From IMG/VR virus record IMGVR_UViG_3300047457_000379, positions 1 through 40,471 of that record: a stretch of DNA of 40,471 bases, one strand, 5' to 3'. The notes beneath the pieces were generated by a model, which saw only the letters and a program-made list of their open reading frames with translations, searched no databases and was not told the DNA's origin. This document shows, piece by piece, positions 1-8,126 of the stretch. This stretch comes from a virus. The position numbers and the translations under genes were made by a program. How positions within the stretch are numbered: position 1 is the stretch's first letter; every line of letters begins with the position of its first letter.

Positions 1-127
1 CTATAACCAGGAAGATTCTGTACCGCTGCAGGTGCCATAAGTCCTTGATAACCAGGACCTTGGGCATTCAACAATTGTTGATTACCACCACTAATCTGAC
101 GAGCGATATCCGCTCCACTAATACCTT
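1..127. repeat. Terminal overlap of circular assembly, left copy
   Basis: These 127 bases are identical to 40345-40471. The length equals a common assembler k-mer size, and a minus-strand reading frame passes in frame from one copy into unique sequence on the other side. That favours an assembly overlap of a circular or circularly permuted molecule over a true packaged terminal repeat, which would place the physical genome end inside a structural gene. Confidence 0.95.
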
Positions 128-377
128 GGTACGCGCCACCGGCACCAAGGTTAGTCGCCTGTCCTAATGCAGTATTGAACGCCTGATTTGCTCCAGCAAC
201 CGCTCCAGGAAGTTGCGCTTCCATTCCGCCGGCGAGTCTATCATATTGACTTTGGGCGTTGTTCCATAGATTTTGAAGCGCGTTACCTTGCGGTTTATAT
301 ACGTCTTGACTAAACTTCCCATTAGACAATGAGATATTATTTGAACCGCCGGTTGAAAATCCACCGTAACCTTGCAT
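1..377 (-). CDS. Internal virion / tail-associated Gly-Asn-rich protein, N-terminal part
   Basis: This is the first part of a gene that wraps through the assembly junction. ATG at 377 begins MQGYGGFSTGGSNN, and the frame stays open to base 1 and continues in the same frame at the right end of the window down to 38964. The whole protein is 585 residues, with 101 codons before the first residue usable from the right-hand copy alone. The N-terminal part is rich in Gly, Ala, Asn and Gln and has no recognised catalytic motif. It follows the GNAT-like gene directly and is the first of the block of long virion proteins at the end of the late operon. A role as a tail-associated or ejected internal protein is inferred from position and composition. 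Confidence 0.85.
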   Translation of the reverse strand, partial: MQGYGGFSTGGSNNISLSNGKFSQDVYKPQGNALQNLWNNAQSQYDRLAGGMEAQLPGAVAGANQAFNTALGQATNLGAGGAYQGISGADIARQISGGNQQLLNAQGPGYQGLMAPAAVQNLPGY

Positions 378-378
378 A

Positions 379-804
379 TTAAACCTCGCACTCGTAAGTG
401 ACACTAATTCGTTTCATTTTGGGAAAAACCTTTTCCCAACCTATACGGCCATGTCCTCTAATGTGTGAGCACTTTTCAACTCTAGCTACATTAGTAATTA
501 TGTCAAATCCTTCTTCTATCCAAAGATCCATATGATCTCCAGCTACATAAGGAATCTGTAAAACCTTTTTACCAGTTTCATAATTAGATATACCAAGAAT
601 ACAACAAGCGATTATTTCTTCTTCATGAAATGCACAAAGAAGAAGTTCGCTTCTATCCAGTATTCTGGACTTTATGCCGTCTAATGTGAATTCGTTGGTT
701 CCTCTATTCAATACTCTTTCTAACAAGAGGTGAACTTGGTTCCAAATAGAATCTGTTAAATAATCTGGAAGGATTATTCTTACGTTTATACTATCTTTGT
801 CCAT
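379..804 (-). CDS. GNAT-like phage protein
   Basis: A 141-residue protein between the tail genes and the internal virion genes. The C-terminal part contains HIRGHGRIGWEKVFPK, which matches the conserved R-G-x-x-G-W motif near the end of GNAT-fold proteins common in podovirus structural clusters; the same position in T7-like phages is occupied by internal virion protein A. The middle segment (LLLCAFHEEEIIACCILG) looks like the beta strands of that fold. Its start overlaps the end of the 79-residue gene upstream by 19 nt, so translation is probably coupled. Whether it acetylates anything or is a structural or assembly factor cannot be told. Family assignment is moderately secure; function is open. 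Confidence 0.6.
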   Translation of the reverse strand: MDKDSINVRIILPDYLTDSIWNQVHLLLERVLNRGTNEFTLDGIKSRILDRSELLLCAFHEEEIIACCILGISNYETGKKVLQIPYVAGDHMDLWIEEGFDIITNVARVEKCSHIRGHGRIGWEKVFPKMKRISVTYECEV

Positions 805-1025
805 GATCCGTCATACCACCAAAGTCCACCAGATGAAATGGGAGATCCTGCAACCGCATTTGGAAAGTAGCGCAGCATTCCTGGCTTATAAAGAGAAGGG
901 TTATACCTTGTATTTTGACTCATTTGTTTGTCAACTCGCATTTCATTTTCTATAACTTTGAACATGCGAACAAGATACTCTCTCACTTCTTTTGGTATTG
1001 AATCTGGTGGTTCTTCAATTCTCAT
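786..1025 (-). CDS. Small conserved phage protein next to tail hub
   Basis: A 79-residue protein that starts by a TAATG overlap with the stop of the 559-residue tail gene. The N-terminal half is charged and helical (EVREYLVRMFKVIENEM) and the C-terminal half ends with a Gly-Trp-rich segment (SSGGLWWYDGSWTKIV) that resembles a small beta module exposed on virion proteins. I recognise no named family. Position and tight coupling suggest a minor virion or assembly component. Confidence 0.65.
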   Translation of the reverse strand: MRIEEPPDSIPKEVREYLVRMFKVIENEMRVDKQMSQNTRYNPSLYKPGMLRYFPNAVAGSPISSGGLWWYDGSWTKIV

Positions 1026-2704
1026 TATCTCAACCCATTAATAGAGTATTCTACATCCATACCACTAATTGTGAATTGACCATGATCAATACTCTCTACT
1101 CTCCAAGCATGTAATGCTCCAGTAGTTCTAAGGTCCAACTTACGTTGAGTAGTGGGATCAAATACCTTTGGTGATTTCCACCTTACAGGTCCGCCAGTAA
1201 AGTCCTGAGATCCAATGGTAATTCTTACAGGAGAAGAACCGTTTATCTTTGGATACATGGCGGTAACGGTAGTAACCACTTCTATTCCTTCCAATGGAAG
1301 GTCCGTCCTTTCAATGAGAGTATTTGGTTTAGATTCATCTCCAACAAAGTAACCATAATTACTTACGTCGAGATCTCTAATATCACCAGATTCTAAACAA
1401 CCAATTACAGTATCATCGAATGGCGTAAAGGTGGTTGCTCCCCATGGGAGTTCATAGTCTTCCCAAGTAGGATATGTGGCTAGGTTCTGAATCTCTTGCC
1501 AAGTTTCAGAATTGCTTGCCCAAGTACCTGAAGTTTCTAACCATTCTTGATAGTCTGCTAAGTCCCAAAAAGAATCCCACGTAATAGGACCTTCTGATTT
1601 GGAGCCAAAGGTAGCGTATGTCAAGGTTTCTGGCAGTGACCTAATTGCCCAAGTGTCTTCTTCCCAGTTGTAGACATAAGCAAGATTTGCATATTCGCTA
1701 CTTCCAGTTGGCACGCAGAACCAAACTTCTTTGTAATTCAAATTAGAAAGAACAAAGGAGTTAGCATAATTTGCCATTGACAAATTAGCTCTAAGGTGAG
1801 TCCTAATTCTACCTTCCATGATAGACTTAGTACTATTGCCATCAAACAACATTATGTCTCCATTACTAAGATAGTAGTGGATACCTTGTACTTCGACTAC
1901 ACAATCCCTAGAGAGCAAACCTGAAGTGACTGTAAGTTGGCGTCTATTCCAAACAAAGTCATCTCCAGATAGTTCCAAGATATTGATTGCATTGTCAGAG
2001 TAAATGACAAATGAATCTCGTAAACTAAGTCCATCGATAATTGCGCCGGATTCACCACCTAATTGAGCGAGTCCTGCCAAAAAGAGAGGGTCTGTCTCAT
2101 CCCAACTAGGAGGAATACTATTGATGTCTGCAGGATGTGACCAACGATAAGCATCTGGAATATTAGTTGTGGTCGCAATAGGTTCATTCATGTTAAGCAT
2201 GAACAAATAATTCCTATGTGACCTTACAACTCTACCAAATCTGTGTGTAGTAGCATCCCAATCAATAGACGCGTTAAATGGCAAGAACTGCGCCATATTA
2301 AGTGGGAATACACTAGGTACCCAATACAAACAACCTAATTCAGGATGGTTTATGATGGCAATACCGCCGCACATACAACCAGACCAACCAGTAATGTCTA
2401 CCAAAGGAGTAGCGGACAAGTCGTAGATATTATAGTGGACCTGTCCATCGAACGCCCAAACCCCATCTAATGTGCAAATGACCCACAAATCACCATGTCT
2501 ATCACCTAATGGCAATAGAAATCCTGGATTGGTGATTTCACCGTCTGCATACCAACGTAATGTACCTCCATTTGTCTTTATGGATCCATTTAGTACGCGG
2601 AAATTATCACCTCGTGTAATGAATTCTGCAGGGAGGTCACAAGCCATTACGTCGGTATTTATTCCGCCTTTACCTATCTGACCAAAAGAAGTAAACTTTG
2701 GCAT
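1025..2704 (-). CDS. Tail hub / DNA stabilisation protein (P22 gp10-like)
   Basis: A 559-residue protein that starts MPKFTSFGQIGKGGINTDV and contains many repeated strand motifs of the type WAFDGQVHYN, VYNWEEDTWAIRSLP and HYYLSNGDIMLFDG, which suggest a beta-propeller body. This architecture and opening are typical of the large short-tail hub proteins of podoviruses (P22 gp10-like packaged-DNA stabilisation or tail-tube B-like proteins), which lie under the adaptor ring and seal the channel. It lies late in the structural operon, after fibre and lysis genes. The TAATG overlap at 1025 couples it to the next small gene. The exact orthology to gp10 is inferred from fold-like features and context only. 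Confidence 0.7.
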   Translation of the reverse strand: MPKFTSFGQIGKGGINTDVMACDLPAEFITRGDNFRVLNGSIKTNGGTLRWYADGEITNPGFLLPLGDRHGDLWVICTLDGVWAFDGQVHYNIYDLSATPLVDITGWSGCMCGGIAIINHPELGCLYWVPSVFPLNMAQFLPFNASIDWDATTHRFGRVVRSHRNYLFMLNMNEPIATTTNIPDAYRWSHPADINSIPPSWDETDPLFLAGLAQLGGESGAIIDGLSLRDSFVIYSDNAINILELSGDDFVWNRRQLTVTSGLLSRDCVVEVQGIHYYLSNGDIMLFDGNSTKSIMEGRIRTHLRANLSMANYANSFVLSNLNYKEVWFCVPTGSSEYANLAYVYNWEEDTWAIRSLPETLTYATFGSKSEGPITWDSFWDLADYQEWLETSGTWASNSETWQEIQNLATYPTWEDYELPWGATTFTPFDDTVIGCLESGDIRDLDVSNYGYFVGDESKPNTLIERTDLPLEGIEVVTTVTAMYPKINGSSPVRITIGSQDFTGGPVRWKSPKVFDPTTQRKLDLRTTGALHAWRVESIDHGQFTISGMDVEYSINGLR

Positions 2705-2708
2705 CGTA

Positions 2709-3047
2709 TTATGCTAAAGGTACATTGACTGTAGTAGACCCGTCAGCCAAAAGAACATGTAGTGTCTTTGCTTCGAGGGCTGCAATATCGGCGTTAATAT
2801 CGCCAATTTCTGAATTGGCAGTATCGATCTGGGTTTGCACATTACTAGTAACGCCTCCTAAGTAGTTTAATTCTGCTTCAGTGGCGGTAATTGGTATGGC
2901 GAATCCTTGACCGCCTACCCCAGGAAAGATATTTTTCAATACTGATTTGATGAGCCAGAAATGTCTAGGACCATCATAAACTGGATCAGTAGTGGCCGGA
3001 TTAGTATCTACTAAACCAGCAATATTAGTTGTGACTTCAAGTCCCAT
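2709..3047 (-). CDS. Small tail-associated protein with a C-terminal fibre-like helix
   Basis: A 112-residue protein with a conserved opening (MGLEVTTNIAGLVDTNPA) seen in many phage tail-tip or fibre-adaptor proteins, then a segment with GPRHFWLIKSVLKNIFPGVGG. The second half (TATEAELNYLGGVTSNVQTQIDTANSEIGD) is a stretch typical of trimeric fibre coiled coils. It lies directly upstream, in the direction of transcription, of the tail hub gene. A role in attaching fibre proteins is inferred. Confidence 0.6.
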   Translation of the reverse strand: MGLEVTTNIAGLVDTNPATTDPVYDGPRHFWLIKSVLKNIFPGVGGQGFAIPITATEAELNYLGGVTSNVQTQIDTANSEIGDINADIAALEAKTLHVLLADGSTTVNVPLA

Positions 3048-3048
3048 C

Positions 3049-3249
3049 TTAACACCTCGTTATGTCAATTTCTGGAGTAACTACATCACTCCAATTCTGT
3101 GAGGGAATACATTGTTCAACCCAATAGAGGTCTAAATCCCAAGGTTGAATATCACCAAAAATAGAGGTCTGTCTAAACTTAGGATTAGAATGCCAATCAA
3201 GATCTTCATTAGATCTTGGTTCTGAACCAGGAAGCATTTGACCAAACAT
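3049..3249 (-). CDS. Small hypothetical protein, tail/lysis block
   Basis: A 66-residue Trp- and Asp-rich protein (for example IFGDIQPWDLDLYWVEQC) without a membrane segment or recognised domain. It starts by TAATG overlap with the stop of the upstream membrane protein gene at 3249, and ends just before the 112-residue tail gene. Coupling supports a real gene. The sequence gives no function. Confidence 0.6.
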   Translation of the reverse strand: MFGQMLPGSEPRSNEDLDWHSNPKFRQTSIFGDIQPWDLDLYWVEQCIPSQNWSDVVTPEIDITRC

Positions 3250-3434
3250 TATTTTGGCTCCGAAAAGAAGGCTACAATTTTATCGAAACCAACCATAGAA
3301 GTCAAACCAAAGATAGTGACTACTACCCACTTTACAATTTTACTTGCGTGAGCGAGTTTCTTAAGTTCTTCCAATTCCTCTTTGGTGAGAACGTTCTTTG
3401 TATCTACGACTTCTAACTTGTTGTCCTCGTCCAT
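3249..3434 (-). CDS. Small membrane protein of the lysis block
   Basis: A 61-residue protein with an acidic-charged helical N-terminus (VLTKEELEELKKLAHASK) followed by one strongly hydrophobic segment (residues about 34-52, IVKWVVVTIFGLTSMVGF) and a short tail. ATG at 3434 lies one base from the stop of the holin-like gene. A helix plus one membrane span beside a holin is a common arrangement in phage lysis cassettes; it could be a second holin, an antiholin or a spanin-like helper, and nothing in the sequence decides between them. Confidence 0.65.
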   Translation of the reverse strand: MDEDNKLEVVDTKNVLTKEELEELKKLAHASKIVKWVVVTIFGLTSMVGFDKIVAFFSEPK

Positions 3435-3435
3435 C

Positions 3436-3597
3436 TTAGTCCTTCCAGAACATTAGTATAAGACCAAAGATAGAGGCACCTGTTTCTGCAATGGCAGACG
3501 CCTGTTCTGGACTAAACGACGCGCCAACCGCACCGGCAAAGGTAGTAATACCGAGCCAAGTCGATCGTTGTGAAAGGACTAATCCAAACTTTCTCAT
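3436..3597 (-). CDS. Holin-like protein
   Basis: A 53-residue protein starting MRKFGLVLSQRSTWLGI. It has two hydrophobic segments (about residues 14-26 and 40-51) separated by the turn SFSPEQASAIAE, with a charged end WKD. This two-span pattern with a short Pro-Glu loop is typical of small class II phage holins that permeabilise the inner membrane so that the endolysin can reach the cell wall. It directly follows the M15 endolysin gene (one-base gap) and precedes another membrane protein. Confidence 0.75.
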   Translation of the reverse strand: MRKFGLVLSQRSTWLGITTFAGAVGASFSPEQASAIAETGASIFGLILMFWKD

Positions 3598-3598
3598 A

Positions 3599-4015
3599 TT
3601 AAATCCTCGCTAATTGGAAGTGCATTCCATCTGGTTTCTTCCATGTTCCACCCCAATCAAAACCTGCGTCAGTGAAACACTGTACTAATTCTTTAGACAC
3701 GGTTGGCGTTTTGCCAAACCCATTCCATGCGGCGTTGATGTCAATCGCGATACCCCACGAGTGGAGTGACTGAGATTTAGCACCACGTTTCTTACGAATA
3801 TTGAAACAACCATCCCAAGTTTTAAGTTGATTTACCAATCCACGATTGATAATGTTTCTAAAAGCTTGTTCAAGATGTTTAACCATGTCTTTGTTGCAAT
3901 ATACTTTCTTTGGTATAGTGCCTAACTCTAATTCAGAAGGTACGTCCCACAGAGTCATATGTGATTCCAAAGAAGGATCTCCGTACTTTTCAAATGCTTG
4001 CTGGGACGTGACCAT
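3599..4015 (-). CDS. Endolysin, M15 family peptidase
   Basis: A 138-residue zinc peptidase of the M15 (VanY / L-alanyl-D-glutamate endopeptidase) family, which cleaves peptide cross-links in peptidoglycan at lysis. The metal site is visible: SLHSWGIAIDIN gives His85 and Asp92, and DGMHFQ gives Asp129 and His132. Length fits the single-domain M15 lysins of phages. I chose ATG at 4015 because AAGGAAAT lies just upstream; an upstream extension of 16 codons would run through the end of the 44-residue gene. There is no signal peptide, so release needs the adjacent holin. Confidence 0.9.
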   Translation of the reverse strand: MVTSQQAFEKYGDPSLESHMTLWDVPSELELGTIPKKVYCNKDMVKHLEQAFRNIINRGLVNQLKTWDGCFNIRKKRGAKSQSLHSWGIAIDINAAWNGFGKTPTVSKELVQCFTDAGFDWGGTWKKPDGMHFQLARI

Positions 4016-4016
4016 A

Positions 4017-4151
4017 TTATTTCCTTTTCTTAGATTTTCCTGCTTTGGAAAGCGCAATTGCAACTGCTTGCTTTTGTGGTTTTCCAGAATGCATCTCAGT
4101 TCTAATATTCTGAGATATAACCTTCTTACTAGTTCCTTTCTTTAATGGCAC
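4017..4151 (-). CDS. Tiny basic conserved phage protein
   Basis: A 44-residue Lys-rich protein starting at GTG (4151) with an AGGTGA ribosome-binding site 3-4 nt upstream. It reads [20 protein letters not shown] and later [19 protein letters not shown], which matches a small basic family scattered through phage structural clusters. It ends two bases before the endolysin start. The function is not established. The pattern of charged helix and conserved QAVAIAL core argues against a chance frame. Confidence 0.75.
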   Translation of the reverse strand: MPLKKGTSKKVISQNIRTEMHSGKPQKQAVAIALSKAGKSKKRK

Positions 4152-4154
4152 ATT

Positions 4155-4475
4155 TCACCTGTCAATAGTAAGAATGTTCTGTCCATTAATCTGGGCAGAG
4201 GCCAAAAGAAGTTTTTGACTTGTAGCGTTGGCCTTAACCATTTCATTTCTGAATGACTCTACAGCTGCTCCAGTTTGGCGTTGTTGTTGAGAATTCTCAA
4301 TCAACAAAGTAGGCATCCATGCCATAGAACAAGCCCAATGATCAACTTCTTTACCAGTATTTGGATCTGTTCCTCTAACCATAATGTGCCATGCGCATCT
4401 GTGTATGACGCCATCTCTGGCGTCTACACATTTTGCTCCTAATGGACAGAAGGTTTTTTCTTCCATTCCACTCAT
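4155..4475 (-). CDS. Small Cys-rich conserved phage protein
   Basis: A 106-residue protein whose first half carries five cysteines (FCPLGAKC, IHRCAWH, WACSMAW), suggesting a bound metal or iron-sulphur site, followed by a helical second half (SQQQRQTGAAVESFRNEM). The start overlaps the preceding tail-assembly gene by four bases (ATGA), indicating coupling. It lies between the tail fibre genes and the lysis genes. No function is known to me. Confidence 0.65.
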   Translation of the reverse strand: MSGMEEKTFCPLGAKCVDARDGVIHRCAWHIMVRGTDPNTGKEVDHWACSMAWMPTLLIENSQQQRQTGAAVESFRNEMVKANATSQKLLLASAQINGQNILTIDR

Positions 4476-4930
4476 GCCCAGATCGCCTTAGGAAGAACGG
4501 GCCAAGTAAGATTACCAGCAACTGGGTAAACTGCAATCTGCCTAACTTGACTTCTATAATCAAGAAAATCTGATTGATTAGTAAGATGTGGTGAACGTGC
4601 AGGGTCAATTACATCGGATTCAGTGGCCCAATCCGTATCTTTAAGAAGACTAACTGCGGTTGCCTTGTTTTCTTCTGCAGTAGGAGGTTCTGGTGGCGGT
4701 GGCGGAGGTGGGTTATTAGCCTGTTCCCAAGTAGTCATTGCATTGATTGCCCAACTTGGAAGTTCTGAAATGTCTTCATTCGCAGAACCGTCGTTGAACT
4801 CGATCCAACCAGAAGTGTCTTCCCATTGCAAAGCATGGACATTCGCAGGCGTGCCGTCCCAAGTCAGACCTGAATAGCAGATGCCATTCTCGTAGACAGC
4901 GCCATCAGAAGGAATAATTGTAAGTTTCAT
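4472..4930 (-). CDS. Probable tail fibre assembly protein
   Basis: A 152-residue protein beginning MKLTIIPSDGAVYENG, with the core VHALQWEDTSGWIEFNDG, a proline run (residues about 73-79) and a C-terminal part with DTDWATESDV. This order, and the position immediately downstream of a collar/fibre gene, is typical of the tail fibre assembly chaperone family, which helps the fibre trimer fold. The Pro-rich linker after the N-terminal small beta domain is common in that family. Confidence 0.7.
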   Translation of the reverse strand: MKLTIIPSDGAVYENGICYSGLTWDGTPANVHALQWEDTSGWIEFNDGSANEDISELPSWAINAMTTWEQANNPPPPPPPEPPTAEENKATAVSLLKDTDWATESDVIDPARSPHLTNQSDFLDYRSQVRQIAVYPVAGNLTWPVLPKAIWA

Positions 4931-4933
4931 ATA

Positions 4934-5458
4934 TTAGTCCTTAGTTGCAATAATTACGTCCACATACTGAACGGCAAGAGAAAGGCTATGCGTATGCGAA
5001 CCGCCGCCACCTGTGCTTTGAATAAGTGCCGAAATAGACCCAGCACTGTTATTTGTGTAATAACCTTGAATAAGGCCTGGTTGAAGATTGCCTGCAATTC
5101 CATAAACAGCATTGCCGCTTCCTAGAGTGACACAGGAACTGCTGCCAGCACTAGATTGGCCAAGAACATTATGTCCGTGAGCAGGCATTTGTGAGGTGCT
5201 TAATGTAGTTGCACCGCTATTCCCATTCGCAAATGCAGTAGTAAACGCTATGGAACCGCCCGAACTTGCCGCACCGTTGACCACCCGAAGAGCTTTGTCG
5301 TTATGCGTGGTTGATTTTGTCCAACCAGTTGGGGCCGAGGTTTGGACAAATAGCATGGTGGTTCCAGCATCAAATGCACTAGTACCTGCTAAAGTGTCTC
5401 CACTTTGTAATTCTTCAATTGAGGTTCCATTAAGAACCAAAGGATATCTTACTGTCAT
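4934..5458 (-). CDS. Tail collar / short tail fibre protein
   Basis: A 174-residue protein with a phage tail collar-like fold: GTTMLFVQTSAPTGWTK is the characteristic opening (PF07484-type), followed by GAASSGGSIAFTTAF and a His-rich tip region (AHGHNVLG, GSHTHSLSL) near the C-terminus. Such His-rich ends trap metal ions in trimeric receptor-binding tips. It lies between the long fibre gene and the assembly protein, so it is probably the receptor-binding tip or a short fibre. Confidence 0.75.
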   Translation of the reverse strand: MTVRYPLVLNGTSIEELQSGDTLAGTSAFDAGTTMLFVQTSAPTGWTKSTTHNDKALRVVNGAASSGGSIAFTTAFANGNSGATTLSTSQMPAHGHNVLGQSSAGSSSCVTLGSGNAVYGIAGNLQPGLIQGYYTNNSAGSISALIQSTGGGGSHTHSLSLAVQYVDVIIATKD

Positions 5459-5467
5459 TTAAGTTTC

Positions 5468-7084
5468 CTATGAAAGCGTGACAGGAACACTGACGTTAGA
5501 GCCAGATCTATTTTTGACGGCTAAGTTTGCCGCCAGTGTAACTGCTCCAGTTTTCGTATTGACTGACAATACAGGAGCAGTAGGATAAGACAATTGAGTC
5601 CAACTACCAATGGATGATGGGGTTGAACCAGTAATAATCCAATTAGTACCTAAATCGGTACGTGTACACCAATCTCCTTTCTGACCTGTAAGAGCAAGCA
5701 TCGCGACTTCTGATGCAACCGCTCCAAGATAATCAGAAACTGCAATATCAGGAATTTCACTAGACGTCAATTTCCCTGTTGCATCAAGAGTGGCAACTCC
5801 ATTTGGTTGACCATAATAAGTTGCATTAACCCACAATTCTAAGAATGAATCGTAAATTAAGAAATCACCACCTGTTGGAGGATTATCCAAAAGTACATTG
5901 TGCAATTCGCCTAACTCATAACCATTTTGGATATTGAGTTCTATTGCGCCTTGATTAGTGTGTTGATAAGTAACCCAACCAAGAAATACAGCATGATTTG
6001 GTTGGGTTGGTTTTGTAGAAGTGAATTCGCCGGCAGTAGTCGCGGACAACCAAATTGGAGTGCCATTTGTATAAGCATTTGTGTTTAAATCGTCAATTAA
6101 ACCACTAGTTACACACAAACCATTTTGGTTGTGGGGAATATCTTCCGCCAAAATCCCGAATGTCTTGGATGAAGTTGCCTCTGAATTCGCTTGTGCTTTA
6201 CTGACAAGAGCTTTGTTAGAAGAAGCTCCAGTCACGTATACTACAGTACCTTTGTTTAATTGCGCGCCAGTTTCATTACGTACAATTGTTTGTACTGTGG
6301 CAGTAGTATTGTCAATCCAAACAGTATCATAATCTGTGACAGAATTCTTAGCAAGAATCTGACCTTCTGTACCACCGGTTGGAACCCCAACACTACCACC
6401 TTCTGGAATTTCAAAATCAAAGATGGCATCTGTAGAAGTGCCGACATTTGTGACTGTGGCTGGTGAACTAGGTGGAACTGAAGTTACAGTGCCAACAGCA
6501 ATAGTTGCTGCAGGTCCGCCGGGTATTTCAAAATCGAATTCAGCATGGCCTGAAGTACCTACGTTTGTTACTGTAGCAGGATCTCCATAGGGTACGCTAG
6601 TTACTACGCCAACTTCAATTGTGGCTGCATCACCAGTATCTCCTCTTGGAATCGTAAGATTCAAGATAGGATGCGAATGCGTACCAGTTAAAGTGGCAGA
6701 AGCACTAGAACCTTCAGGCCCGGTTGTAACTGTACCAATACTGAAGAGAGTAATAAACTCTTTCCAAGATTCAGCATTAAAAGTACAAGCTACAATCGAA
6801 GTACCAACAAGATTAATGGCACTTGGTGAAGTATTGTTAAATACGCCATTTACCAAAGTAGCCTGTACGGTTGAACGTACAAGTGTATTAGTGGTATAAT
6901 CGAAATTGCCCAATCCTACTTCTCTGTCACCAGTTGAAGTAAGAATTGAATAATAAGTTTCGCTGCTTTCTTGAAGTCCGCCTTTGAAGTCTGTATAACC
7001 ACTAAGTGCAGATCCAAGTGTAATTGTGCCAGTACCCGTAGTAAGAGTACGACACATTACCCAATCGGCTACAGGTGTATCCAT
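5468..7084 (-). CDS. Tail fibre protein with repeated modules
   Basis: A 538-residue protein with an N-terminal virion-anchoring region (VADWVMCRTLTTGTGTITLG), a collagen-like stretch (RGDTGDAATIEVG), and a repeated module of about 43 residues with the core VTSVPxxxPATVTNVGTS followed by FDFEIPxG. A central region (NETGAQLNKGTVVYVTGASSN) matches a domain often seen in phage fibres. The C-terminus SVNTKTGAVTLAANLAVKNRS is a fibre-like end. It is coupled to the adaptor gene by a TAATG overlap at 7084. It is the likely host-recognition fibre, acting with the collar protein next to it. Confidence 0.8.
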   Translation of the reverse strand: MDTPVADWVMCRTLTTGTGTITLGSALSGYTDFKGGLQESSETYYSILTSTGDREVGLGNFDYTTNTLVRSTVQATLVNGVFNNTSPSAINLVGTSIVACTFNAESWKEFITLFSIGTVTTGPEGSSASATLTGTHSHPILNLTIPRGDTGDAATIEVGVVTSVPYGDPATVTNVGTSGHAEFDFEIPGGPAATIAVGTVTSVPPSSPATVTNVGTSTDAIFDFEIPEGGSVGVPTGGTEGQILAKNSVTDYDTVWIDNTTATVQTIVRNETGAQLNKGTVVYVTGASSNKALVSKAQANSEATSSKTFGILAEDIPHNQNGLCVTSGLIDDLNTNAYTNGTPIWLSATTAGEFTSTKPTQPNHAVFLGWVTYQHTNQGAIELNIQNGYELGELHNVLLDNPPTGGDFLIYDSFLELWVNATYYGQPNGVATLDATGKLTSSEIPDIAVSDYLGAVASEVAMLALTGQKGDWCTRTDLGTNWIITGSTPSSIGSWTQLSYPTAPVLSVNTKTGAVTLAANLAVKNRSGSNVSVPVTLS

Positions 7085-7692
7085 TATGAAGTCCTAATAA
7101 CTGGTGGAGGACCTGACCAACGATCTTTTGCATCTTCAAGATCGATGTCATCTATAATAAGATTGAATCTAGTCTCCCAAATGCCTGCAGTCTGTACATC
7201 TTTTACAAAATAGTTAATTTCACAAAGTGTACCAAAGATATAGGCGTCAGGTGCATAGTTTGACAACCAATTGGTATCATTAGTTGCCGTAAGTGGAGTA
7301 ACCCGCTGGTAATACATGATCTGCAGAATTGTATCATCAAACGTAGGATGGATCTGCAGAGAGTTACCCATAATAGTATATACGTACTCATTGAGGTTGT
7401 TCGTAATATGAACATTCATCTTCTCAGGAGTTACGTAATCAAAATTCTTTCTTTCGGTTTCAACAACAGTAAAAATGGAACGCAAACCTGCAAAATCACT
7501 AGGAAGTGCGTAGTATTCAGTGTCTGCAGTCAATACAATCTGAGCTCTTTTACTCTGATTGCGCGTCTGGAGTTTTCTATTAACTTTGGCTTCTACAATA
7601 CGCAGAAAGTTATCCATATTGGCTTGAATTTCATCAGAATTCGCCCTATCTGAATAACTTAATGAAGTATTGATAATATCCGTGTAATTCAT
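7084..7692 (-). CDS. Head-tail adaptor protein
   Basis: A 202-residue protein starting MNYTDIINTSLSYSDR. It contains the helical segment MDNFLRIVEAKVNRKLQTRN followed by EYYALPSDFAGLRSIF and, later, IMYYQRVTPLT. This is the usual pattern of podovirus head-tail connector proteins (P22 gp4-like / phage adaptor), which form a ring under the portal. I chose ATG at 7692, which overlaps the previous stop as TAATG; a longer frame extends 19 codons upstream but would run inside the preceding gene. Confidence 0.75.
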   Translation of the reverse strand: MNYTDIINTSLSYSDRANSDEIQANMDNFLRIVEAKVNRKLQTRNQSKRAQIVLTADTEYYALPSDFAGLRSIFTVVETERKNFDYVTPEKMNVHITNNLNEYVYTIMGNSLQIHPTFDDTILQIMYYQRVTPLTATNDTNWLSNYAPDAYIFGTLCEINYFVKDVQTAGIWETRFNLIIDDIDLEDAKDRWSGPPPVIRTS

Positions 7693-8126
7693 TAAAGTTC
7701 CTGAGTTGAATATGCTATACCTTGAGTATTTCCTTTTGCATCTTTCCAATCAGCACCAACTGATGTAGGAATGACACCATTTAACCACTTTTGTACTGAT
7801 ACAAAACATCCTCCTCTTGGACCAAATGAACCTCCATGAGAAGCGGTAGGGTATACTCTGATTACGTTGTCTTCAACTATTTTTCCTTCTATTCGAAACT
7901 TAATGTCACCAGATAGATACACTTCATAAGAATCTACATTTGGATGAACATGATCGTCAATTTCGCAGTTAGGAGGAATGATAAACATCTGTACTTGGTA
8001 AGGTGCTTGTCTATAGAGTACGACTCCATACAACGCGCCATCAAATACAGTACGGTCTTCATTTGGTTCTGATTGGATAGGTCTAGTTTCCATCCACCAA
8101 TTAAGAAAACCTTCTAAGTCATCCAT
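7692..8126 (-). CDS. Cupin-like protein in structural block
   Basis: A 144-residue protein with a cupin signature: IPPNCEIDDHVHPNVDSYEVYLSGDIKFRIEG gives the H-x-H, then Glu pattern of cupin motif 1, and a second His lies in TASHGGSFGPRGGC. Cupins are beta-barrel proteins that often bind a metal; many are enzymes, some structural. The start at 8126 overlaps the previous stop (TAATG), and the end overlaps the adaptor start. Its place between capsid and adaptor genes suggests a virion or assembly role, but the intact His pair means that metal binding is possible. No substrate can be proposed. Confidence 0.65.
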   Translation of the reverse strand: MDDLEGFLNWWMETRPIQSEPNEDRTVFDGALYGVVLYRQAPYQVQMFIIPPNCEIDDHVHPNVDSYEVYLSGDIKFRIEGKIVEDNVIRVYPTASHGGSFGPRGGCFVSVQKWLNGVIPTSVGADWKDAKGNTQGIAYSTQEL

